Translations under genes and position numbers: made by a program
In this document: positions 22,342 through 31,346 of the stretch, one piece after another
How positions within the stretch are numbered: the first letter of the stretch is position 1
Layout: each line of letters begins with the position of its first letter
NCBI RefSeq assembly: GCF_020283565.1
Contig: NC_060060.1
Span: 36,270,001-36,334,000 of the forward strand
Length of the DNA stretch: 64,000 nt
Reading direction: 5' to 3'
From: Trifolium pratense
Lineage: Eukaryota; Streptophyta; Magnoliopsida; Fabales; Fabaceae
The notes under the pieces: model-generated
Told to the model about the DNA's origin: nothing
Seen by the model: the letters and a program-made list of their open reading frames with translations, nothing else
Databases searched by the model: none

Positions 22342-23602
22342 ATCTTTTTCTGACGTACCCCACTCGTAAGACTTACAGGTAACGCCAAGGCCTTTCAACC
22401 TTGTTTAATTTTGCTTTTTCTGACGTACCCAACTCGTAAGACTTACAGGTAACGCCAAGGCTTTTCAACCTTGTTTAATTTTGCTTTTTCTGACGTACCC
22501 AACTCGTAAGACTTACAGGTAACGCCAAGGTTTTTCAACCTTGTTTAATTTTGCTTTTTCTGACGTACCCAACTCGTAAGACTTACAGGTAACGCCAAGG
22601 CTTTTCAACCTTGGTTTATTTTCTATTTTTGACGTACCCTACTCGTAAGGTTTACAGGTAACGCCAAGGCTTTTCAACCTTGTTTAATTTTGCTTTTTCT
22701 GACGTACCCAACTCGTAAGACTTACAGGTAACGCCAAGGCTTTTCAACCTTGTTTAATTTTGCTTTTTCTGACGTACCCAACTCGTAAGACTTACAGGTA
22801 ACGCCAAGGCCTTGCAACCTTGTTTAATTTTTCTTTTTCTGACGTACCCAACTCGTAAGACTTACAGGTAACGCCAAGGAACTGTAACCCTTGTTTAATA
22901 AAATTTTTTTTTTTTTTTTTCTGACGTACCCAACTCGTAGGTGACGCCAAGGCACTGTAACCCTTGTTTAATAAAATTTTTTTTTTTCTGACGTACCCAA
23001 CTCGTAGGTGACGCCAAGGCACTGTAACCCTTGTTTAATAAAATTTTTTTCTGACGTACCCAACTCGTAAGACTTACAGGTAACGCCAAGGAACTGTAAC
23101 CCTTGTTTAATAAAATTTTTTTTTTTTTTTTTTCTGACGTACCCAACTCGTAGGTGACGCCAAGGCACTGTAACCCTTGTTTAATAAAATTTTTTTTTTT
23201 TCTGACGTACCCAACTCGTAGGTGACGCCAAGGCACTGTAACCCTTGTTTAATAAAATTTTTTTCTGACGTACCCAACTCGTAAGACTTACAGGTAACGC
23301 CAAGGCACTGTAACCCTTGTTTAATAATTTTTTTTTTCTGACGTACCCAACTCGTAGGTGACGCCAAGGCACTGTAACCCTTGTTTAATAATATTTTTTT
23401 TTTTTTTTTTTTCTGACGTACCCAACTCGTAAGACTTACAGGTAACGCCAGGGCCTTTCAACCTTGGTTTATTTTCTATTTTTGATGTACCCTACTCGTA
23501 AGGTTTACAGGTAACGCCAGGGCCTTTCAACCTTGATTTAATTTCTGTTTTTGACGTCCCCTACGGGTGACGCCAGGGCCTTTCAACCTTGATTTAATTT
23601 CT
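22342..23602 (-). repeat. Tandem repeat array, unit about 70 bp, about 18 copies
   Basis: The phrase TGACGTACCCAACTCGTA recurs at about 22351, 22421, 22491, 22561, 22630, 22700, 22770, 22840, 22922, 22989, 23052, 23136, 23199, 23265, 23338, 23414, and in changed form near 23484 and 23552. The first eight units are 69-70 bp; later ones range from about 63 to 84 bp because of a poly-T tract of changing length and loss of AAGACTTACAG in several units. Lies in the 3' part of the minus-strand element, where Ogre/Tat-type elements often carry tandem repeats. Minus-strand frames across it only translate the repeat. Confidence 0.93.
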
Positions 23603-24639
23603 TCAGAGCTTTCATATGAGTTGATCTTGAATAATTTTTTGTTCAGAGCCCGCAGCTTAATCATGATTACTGCAAATAAGCTTTGATACATTAGAGGTTC
23701 AACGATAATAATATATGAAAAATAAAACAAACGAAAATGATACCGCCATGGGCGGTTTGTCGCGGCGCTCCTCGCCTAGCAAGAAAAAACAATTATGTTT
23801 TGGCGTGGCGAGACTGAGTTCCATTGCGGTAGTCATCGCGGAATATGCTTCAACCTGAAATATTAGTTGGCGGCTTCTATCTCGCCGAGTGATAATTATT
23901 GAATTTTCATGTTAATTTTCCACATTTGTTCGTTGTCCTGCACTATGATTAACATCAATGAATCAAAATAGAAATCATAGATGAATAAACTAAATTTCCT
24001 AATCAAGATTTCAAAAGAATAAATTTCAAAGAAGGTGACATTATAGCAAGTGCTTCAAGTATCTGCACTAAAAACAGGTCGGTTAATAATAAGTCTCATA
24101 TACTCCATTAGTTTTGCATGTATGATTGATTTTAATTAATCGATAAACGAAACAGATAAAAATGTGATACGTAGAGAAAGCATATTCATGTTAGTTATAA
24201 GTAAAAAGCAAAATACTTTGTAAGAAGAATACTGATTTAGTTCTTAACCGAAAAAATGTAGAAACATATGAAAATTTTTATACTTTCTCTGTTGGTTATA
24301 TTTGTCTTGGTCATTTTAATTTAAAGTGTTGACTTACTTATCAGAGTTGAAGTTCTTTCATGCAAAAGTTCTTTCATGTTTGAAATGTTTACATGAGGTC
24401 TTAAGAAAGTTAGTTCATACAATCACACAAAATATTTTATCGTGTGCTAGAATAATTTATAGCAGGATTAAAGATATCACATATCAAATAAGCACAAACA
24501 GTTTTGAACCAAACAGAACAGCGATTCTTGAATTTAGATCTTGTAAAGTGGCACACCCAAAGAAAAACAAGTCTCATTCTAGTGATTATTAACCTTGAAA
24601 TACATAAGTACCGATGTTCTTTTCTTTTACTCATTGATG

Positions 24640-24641
24640 AG

Positions 24642-24676
<35 letters not shown>
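24640..24676. repeat. ATT/TTA trinucleotide microsatellite
   Basis: A run of about 12 TTA/ATT units inside the LTR element. Confidence 0.9.
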
Positions 24677-24677
<1 letters not shown>

Positions 24678-26254
24678 GATGGCGATAGAATGTGATTCAT
24701 GAACTATAAATTAACCATGTTAATAAAACCGATAACGTATATATGCACAAATAATATATTATCACAATAGAGAGAGCGAGAACTATATGATTAAATGGTA
24801 AGTTAGAGGAAAAGAACGTTAACACCTGGATCGGGAGTCGCCTGTTTTGGCGCGGCGTGACTGAGTTCCATTGCGGTGGTCATCACGGAACATGCTTCAA
24901 TTGGAATGTTAATTGGCGACTTGTATCTCGCCGAGTGGTACCAATGACCAATTACTCGTGTTTTATTATCACCTCTGTTGGGGCGATGAATCATTTCCAT
25001 CGTGAAGGACCAAAACAGCGGTTTTACGAACGATTGTCGCTTGAAGCAGTGTGCGAGCTGATTAGCTCATCGGATCTACGCCATTGGATGATGACCGAGA
25101 CCGGTTGATATGCTGTGAGCGTGTGACAATGAACGAGATAGAGCTTGCGACAACATCAGACTTTGAGATATCAAAACGCTGCATACTCTCCCTGTTATTT
25201 CCAAAGCCTGGCCATATTTCTAACTTGGTGCTATAATTTTATTCATTAGTCTCCCTCTGAATGACAGAACTGTTGATTTTCCTTCCATGTGTGAATTTGT
25301 AATTGATAATCCAATCCAAATTAGAGTTTGATGGCTTCATTGGATCAAACGTCCTCGAACTGTGTTATTTTCCTTAACAACAATGTATAATTCTTGCTAT
25401 GTGGCCTGTCTACATTTTAGCAAACACGAAACAGGCATATACACTAGCACTACTATATTTCATATGTTTTAATGTATTTGTGACAATGAAAATCCCACTT
25501 CATATCATTATTATGCGGCCATTAACACCAACTTGATCAATCCACATGTTATTAACCATGGGTTTTTCATTAGTCTTGTGGTGTTACGTTTTGATGTAAT
25601 ACGGCATGAATGCCACTGCTAAATAAATCAAAATAATAAATTGTAGGAAAGTTTCACAGTTAAAACATGTTTTTAGAATACTTTCCTGAGGATTATGAAC
25701 AGAGTAGATTCTAAGTAGATTGTTGTTCTTCATCGTTCTTTCCAAGCCTGGTCACTAGACCGGTTTCCTCATAGACCTGGTGACGACACAGTGGTTCCTA
25801 CACGAATCTATCAGCGGCGAGGACAGTTCTTTTATGAATCCGATGGTGGCGACAAATCCTTCATAAATCAAACCGCGACGATATGGCGTGGTTGGTAACT
25901 AGAACGAACTCGTTTGGCGACGACACGATGGATTGAGATTCTCCAGGAGTTCTTCTCCATTGGTGATTTCGATGGTAATGGATACTGCGAAACAAACCAA
26001 GGCTACCTGTTCTCGCCATATATCAAAAATTGCTCCCTTCCTAATTGCCCCGTACGTGTCTCCCTTTCAAACTTTTCCGAATCAATTTTTTCTCGCGACG
26101 TTGGGAGATAATCACTGCTGCTTTGTATGACAAGACATTGTTGTTGTGTCGATGAACAAGATGAAACTTTGAGGCCTGGGAATCGTTTTACCGGGTGATG
26201 TTTAATTTTTGTCTAGTTTGATGTGGTAGGCTGGGATCAAATGTTTTTACCGCA

Positions 26255-26272
26255 GCCCCACGGTGGGCGCCA
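26255..26272 (-). other. Primer binding site of the LTR element
   Basis: On the minus strand TGGCGCCCACCGTGGGGC lies three bases inside the LTR edge. TGG pairs with the CCA tail of a tRNA, and this form resembles primer sites reported for Ogre/Tat-type Ty3 elements. The exact tRNA is not determined here. Confidence 0.75.
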
Positions 26273-26275
26273 AAA

Positions 26276-26827
26276 TGTTCTGGTAAAAAACAAGGGGGTT
26301 TGTATTATTGATCAAATGGTGTGATTACACTCAGTTCAATCCCAACAACCCTGGGAGTTTAATAAGTCAGAATTCGATCAGAACATAGGGGTTTGTGTTA
26401 TTCAAGATTGATAACTGATACAAGTATGTCGGAGAAGAAATTGAATCTCTTTACAAGAATGAAAATATGGTGGTTTCTCATGATGAGAGTGAGTCTATGT
26501 AGAATCAGTGAAAAGTTCTCCCCTCTTCTCTTGAAGAAGATCCTATTTATAGACAAAACATCTCCCTCTTGTTGCTTGATAACCGCCTTGCTTGGAGAGG
26601 AATTCATGGGTAGTGGGCGGTTACTTTTACTTCTTCTCCAAGCTTCTTCCTTCTTCTCCAAGCTTCTTCCTTCTTCTCCAAGTTTCTTCCTTCTTCTCCA
26701 AGTCATGGTGGATCATGCTTATCATGTGTTTTTCATGGTTGTTTTCATGCTTCTCCTTTAGATGCTCCCATTGGGCTTTTTCGTATTGGGCCTTAACAAA
26801 TCACACCCTGGTCCATGGCCCGGTACA
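26276..26827 (-). repeat. Long terminal repeat (5' LTR of the minus-strand element)
   Basis: 552 bp, reading as identical to 20880-21431. As the 5' LTR in minus orientation it would drive transcription from the TATA-like sequence near 26541-26553 toward lower coordinates. Confidence 0.9.
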
Positions 26828-26832
26828 ATAAG

Positions 26833-27596
26833 CAACATTTTTTTAGTCACGTAATTTAGTAGTAGTTCAAAATTTACCCTTTGAGATAGATAAGTGAGAA
26901 ATTTTAATTTTGAATTCTGATATCTACACATATAAGTGTGATGTTTTTACCAATTGAATTATTATATTTATGGGGACATTTAACTCCCTCGTTTCAAAAT
27001 TAAAAAGTAGTACTATATGAGTATCTTTCAAATAATTTTACATATATTTAATTTAATCTTATTATTTTTAGAAGAAGAAGAATGCTAGCCATTTTTAAAA
27101 ATATTTAACTAAATAAAAATGACTTACATAAATTTCTGATTTTTTCATACCAAAATTAACTTTTAATTAACAACCTAACAACATTGCTATTGTAGTAGGT
27201 TATCTATTTCGGTATCAAACATTACTTTAAATCTATTTTATTTCTTATTTATTTCTCTTTCCTCATATTTTTTTCTCACATTTTTCTCTTGTTAGTTACA
27301 ATTTCTTATCCCAAATGGATCTCTTCGATGCAATTTTCACCGGAGAAATTAATGTTTAGATCTTGGTCTTTCATTCCTTGTTTTACACCATGGTCAACTT
27401 GCAACAAAAAAAAAACTGTGGCTAAGATTTGACTGGATCCACTTTACGATTGAGAGATCCTCTCCCCAACCAAACATATAACATAAATAAAAGATTGACA
27501 TGACCTGCTTCTTTTCAAAATTCACAAAACTTGTATTTAAAGCCCCCGCCATTTTCAGTCAATCCTATTCCCCCAAAAAACACACAATTACAAAAA
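26833..27596. other. Intergenic DNA
   Basis: AT-rich with no gene. Just before 27597 there are AAAGCCCCCGCCATTTT (about 27539-27555), which could be a decayed E2F-like site, and a leader-like AC-rich stretch; these may be remnants of the ribonucleotide reductase promoter copied with the fragment. Confidence 0.35.
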
Positions 27597-27815
27597 TGTC
27601 AATTCATCAAACCCACTTAACAGAAAAAGAACCCATTCTATCTCCAAACACAGATTGTTTCTGCATGTTCCCAATCAAATACCCACAAATCTGGAAAATG
27701 TACAAAAAAAGAACCGGCAGCCTCTTTGTCGACTATGTTTCTCGATTGAACTCAATTCACGCGATGAAGGTCTTCATTGTGATTTCACTTGCTTACTTTA
27801 TTCTTTTTTGAGAAA
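27597..27815 (+). pseudogene. Ribonucleotide reductase small-subunit (R2) fragment
   Basis: From ATG at 27597 the frame reads [20 protein letters not shown] then QIWKMYKK, close to the conserved R2 N-terminus (PIL.PN.DRF..FPI.YP.IW.MYKKA). After that the frame degrades: [17 protein letters not shown] still echoes the family's helix around HFISHVLAFFA but with shifted and replaced codons, and it stops near 27811. The iron-binding and radical tyrosine region is absent. This is a truncated, non-functional copy of a gene that must reside elsewhere. Confidence 0.75.
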
Positions 27816-27889
27816 TAAATTGAGCAAAGAGCACGCGCGAAGGTCTTCATCAGCACTGTTTTTTCTGAGTAAGGGGACTTGTAGTGGAG

Positions 27890-28159
27890 AGGGATCAGAT
27901 TGTTGAAAATGTGGTTGCTGCCATTCATTGTGTTGTCGAGATTATTCCGAAAAAAATGGGATAATGTGATCATCGTGATGTCTTTTCATAGCAAGTTATT
28001 GGATTCAGTTGTCTTGCCGGTTTATAGGTTGTTCTTGATGTGAGTCTGAAAATTGCGCGAGTTAGGGATGTTGAAGCTGCTCTGGAGAAGAAGAATGAGG
28101 AGATTCACGGTCGGAAAGCCACGAAGAAGCCGAAGATGAAGGGACGTGTTAATTTATAG
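27890..28159 (+). pseudogene. Fragment of a probable ribosomal L1-domain protein gene
   Basis: Translated in pieces it reads [20 protein letters not shown], then after stops and frame changes VRDVEAALEKKNEEIHGRKA followed by TKKPKMKGRV and a stop at 28157-28159. The IVENVVAAI...V..IPKKW phrase and lysine-rich end resemble the C-terminal half of plant ribosomal L1-domain (RSL1D1-type) proteins; this assignment is from memory of the family and is less sure than the neighbouring fragment. In-frame stops (near 27960) make it a pseudogene. Confidence 0.5.
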
Positions 28160-29068
28160 TTTGGTATGCTTGCCTTATTCCAAATATTCAAAGTGTTTGC
28201 AATTGCTTAGTGTATTTTGGTTGCTTTTAGTAACTATTATTTCTTTAATTTATATACCAAGTTGCATGTTAGAATGTTTTTTCTATCAGTTTTGTTGAAA
28301 TTAATCTGGAATATGCTAACCAATCCATGTGCCTTATAGTACAAGTTATGTTGAGCAAGTATCAGTATGGTTTTGACTTATGTCCTCCTAATGTAAGAAA
28401 AAGAAGCAACACTTCTAATTCATGAAGGCTTGTATGTTTTGAATGATTTTGCGTGATGTGGCGGCTACATGGGGAGTTTCAGATCAGGAGTTGAAGCTAT
28501 CTATAACTGACATTTCCAACTGTAATGGAGGCATTGCAGTTCATCCTGTGAAGGAGTTTTTCTTATAAATTTGGGATCATGTCCTATCCTTATGAAGGAG
28601 CTGTAGGGCACCCCCTTTAAGTTGGAGAGTCATACTACAATTTTTGTATCTCTTATCACTAAGGATTGTCTGCTTTTGCATCCCTATAGCTCTATTGTTA
28701 TGAATATCTCTTAATTTCTTATCAAAGACTGAAGAGTTTAGATTTATCACATTTTTCAGGAGGACAATGCGGTGGTTAACTTCTAGAAGAAGCAACTCAC
28801 TGAAAAGCTACTTGAAAATGTGAGCGCAATGTAACTAATTGTACTTGCACTAGCAGAATAATGGATTGCTTGGTAAGAAATTTGGATGCTAGTAAATGAA
28901 ATTAACTCTTATTTTTTCCCTGGACAAAATTTCACATTCTCTTCATTAAGAGTTTTGGTGGAAGAAACTAATTAAAGCTATGTTCTTTAAGTTGCTAATT
29001 GATCCTGTTTCCGTTTCTTCAAATCGAGATTGATCAAAATTCACCAAAACTGTCATTAGTTTAAGTCA
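28160..29068. other. Region between the gene fragments and the WAT1-type gene
   Basis: Mostly AT-rich. An open stretch at about 28447-28567 on the + strand translates to LRDVAATWGVSDQELKLSIT and on to a stop; it looks protein-like and could be a third captured gene fragment, but I cannot name it. The frame at 28577-28795 minus has no support. Confidence 0.35.
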
Positions 29069-31346
29069 TTAAGGCTCCATCTTGCTCTCAGTTACATATT
29101 CTGACTTCTCTGCTAGAAGTGGTTCTTCCAAATCTATCCTATTACTTATTTCATCATCCACCATGTTTGGTTGTGGTAGCTCTTGTTTCCTCCCATCAAA
29201 GTCTTTGGCTTTCCCCCATAACACAATATACAAACCAGTGATCACTCCAATAGCCCCTACCAAACTGAAATTCATGATGCATGTGAGTAGGCCATACACA
29301 ATATATATCACAAATACTCCCCCGGTCTCGTATATAAACAAACATTCCTTTTTCATGTTCATTGAATAGTTGATGTATCTGGTCCAAACATTACTTTCTC
29401 AGGTTCATTATGGACCAGATACATCAATTATTCAGTGAACTTGACAAAGGAACTTTTGCTTATATATGAGACCAGAGGGAGTATATAAAATATTAATCAT
29501 ACAACTATACTTGTACCAACAAAATTAGTTTTAAGATCATTTCTCGCGAAGGCATCTTAATTAACTTTTAAAATTAAGAATAGTCTATTACCTTCCAATG
29601 TATAGCTCTTCTTGTAGGAATGTAGCAGATACCAAAGCTGTGATGACAGTTGCTAGAGGGTTGAACATTGCACAGTATAGAGGACCTCTTTCTGAGATGC
29701 ACCAAGATTGAATAAAGCAACTAACAGCAATTCCAATTCCCTATATCACAAAATTTGCGATTTTAGTATTAGACGAAATTGCAACAAATGATACTAATTG
29801 AAATGTTTTTGAGAAGCCTGTGACAGACTTACTGCATATAAACTGCATGAAATTTGTAAAGGTGTATTTAAAATCCATGATTGAAGATTCTGCTCTTTGA
29901 GCAATGCAAATATAGCCGACTGTATTGTAGAGAAAAGACACATCCAAAAAGTCGACAATATATGATCCGGGCAGGATGAAGAAATTGGTACCTGTAATGA
30001 ATTAAGTTTAATCAAATGTCCATTGATAAACAATAATTTTGTCACACTAAAATTATTCTGGTTTTGTAAATTTACCTGCATGATCATCCAACATGACCAA
30101 AAAACACTACTTGCTAAGAGCAATAGACAACCCAAAATCCAAGTATCATCTCCACTTGCAGTGAGATGTTTAGAATCAGGAAAGAACTCCATGTGTAACA
30201 GCTTATTTCCTTTGAGAAATGCCATTGTTAAAGCTCCACTGACACAACAAATTGTCCCTAATATCTTGGCCGCGTTTCTTAAACTTCGAAGATCAATTTT
30301 CTCATATCTAATCATTCAAAAACCAGAAATGTTATTACATATAAGTATAACTAAGTAAACAAAACAAATGTTAGTGTCACTAGAGAGGCATATTAACACT
30401 TAATTTGTGTAGAGAAATTACCCCAAAATTGCTGCAAATACAAAAGTTAATGCAGGTATCAAATTACTCATAGCAGTTGCTGCTGTAGAAGATGAATAGA
30501 ATAAACCACTAAAATATGCATTCTGATTGAATGTAATTCTGCATATAAACAATAACAAAAACTGAGTAAGTTTTATTATTAATATTTATTTTGTTAAAAA
30601 AAATCAATAAAAATCTGTTTGTAATTTATAAACCAATTTCAAACTGATTCTAAACTTTTTTTTTTCACCACAAGTATCTGGTCCACTGGGCCGCCTAATT
30701 TGATTCTGCAGTCAGTTCTGGCATCAAGTGGTTTCAGCCCTCTCCCGATTGCAGTTGTGGGGGATCGAACCGTGGTCCTCCCTACCAAGTTCAACGTCAA
30801 TCACCACTGAACCAACTAATGATTGGTTCAAACTAATTTAGAAAAATTAACTAGTTTTTCTAAAAGTGATTTTTATGAACTAAATTAAACCATTAATAGG
30901 GTTCAGTTTAGTGCAGTTTATGAACCATGAACACCCCTAATAGCATAGCAGAAGAATAAAAGGTGATTTAGCAAACTATACCCAATAAGAGCGGTCATAA
31001 ACATCAAAGAGAAACTCTTTAATCCTAATGAAGCCTTCAAAGATTGTCTCCTACAATAAAAAAAACAAACACATATGATGTATATGTATATATGAGTTAG
31101 TAAGAATAATTGAGTAATTAGGGTTAAGAGAGGGAAAAATCATTCAATTAATTATATATACCTCTTATTAGAGGAAATGATGATAGGTGCCAATGACAAA
31201 GTGGCTATGCCTTGCCTATAGACTACAAAGACAGTAGGAGTCAATCCATCTAATAGAGCAGCTCTTGTAAAGATGGCAAGTAATGCATAATGAAATTGTA
31301 ACCCTATCATAACCATTACCGGAAGATAAACATCTAAACAACCCAT
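29069..31346 (-). CDS. WAT1-related (nodulin MtN21-like) EamA transporter
   Basis: Seven exons on the minus strand: 31346-31162, 31050-30982, 30538-30422, 30307-30076, 29991-29833, 29740-29592 and 29264-29069. All introns are GT-AG and phases agree, giving 368 residues, normal for the family. The protein starts MGCLDVYLPVMVMIGLQFHY with a first membrane helix; FNQNAYFSGLFYSSSTAATA, YEKIDLRSLRNAAKILGT, GPLYCAMFNPLATVITALVS and LVGAIGVITGLYIVLWGKAKD are family hallmarks. Two EamA repeats and about ten helices are expected. Members move auxin, amino acids or other small molecules across plasma or vacuolar membranes; the substrate here is unknown. Intron 2 contains a SINE and intron 6 a Stowaway MITE. 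Appears intact. Confidence 0.93.
29317..29481. mobile_element. Stowaway-type MITE in WAT1-type gene intron 6
   Basis: Ends CTCCCCCGGTCTCGTATATA and TATATATGAGACCAGAGGGAG are inverse complements with few changes, flanked by TA on both sides (29315-29316, 29482-29483). Inside, TTGATGTATCTGGTCC and GGACCAGATACATCAA form a perfect inner stem, so the whole 165 bp folds as a hairpin. Mariner-type non-autonomous element. Confidence 0.85.
30655..30823 (-). mobile_element. Au-type SINE in WAT1-type gene intron 2
   Basis: On the minus strand it starts AATCATTAGTTGGTTCAGTG, has GGTTCGATCCCCCACAACTG as B-box region, then AACCACTTGATGCCAGAACT, and ends in a poly-A run. This matches the tRNA-derived Au SINE family. 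Flanks CAAACTGATT and CAAACTAATT look like the target duplication. Confidence 0.8.

Larger units (their letters stand above)
21446..26254 (-). other. Internal region of the LTR element, non-coding
   Basis: About 4.8 kb without a long frame on either strand and no recognisable retroviral-type motifs. It contains the 70-bp tandem array (22342-23602), two diverged copies of a 95-bp segment (23799-23893 and 24846-24942), a TTA/ATT microsatellite (24640-24676) and a leader region (about 25700-26254) rich in CGACGA/GGCGA phrases. The frame at 24857-25108 has no recognisable product. Confidence 0.7.
20880..26827 (-). mobile_element. Complete non-coding LTR retrotransposon (LARD-like, Ogre/Tat-like PBS)
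   Basis: A 5948-bp element bounded by two 552-bp direct repeats that read as identical, both starting TGTTCTGG and ending GGTACA, with the 5-base duplication ATAAG at 20875-20879 and 26828-26832. On the minus strand the LTR also begins TG and ends CA. Orientation is minus, from a primer binding site (TGGCGCCCACCGTGGGGC, 26272 down to 26255), a polypurine tract next to the other LTR (CTTGGGGGGCTG, near 21432-21443) and a minus-strand TATA box in the LTR. The interior has no gag, protease, reverse transcriptase or integrase, so it must be mobilised in trans. Identical LTRs imply a recent insertion. Confidence 0.9.

Noticed and set aside
22792..23372. Several minus-strand frames with a repeating GVTYELGTSEKK text
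   Set aside because: They only translate the 70-bp tandem repeat, with frame changes at each poly-T tract.
22342..23602. CRISPR-like array of regular repeats
   Set aside because: Units are directly adjacent, the 'spacers' are themselves repeated (AACGCCAAGG, TTTAAT, poly-T), the host is a plant, and the array lies inside an LTR element. It is an ordinary tandem repeat.
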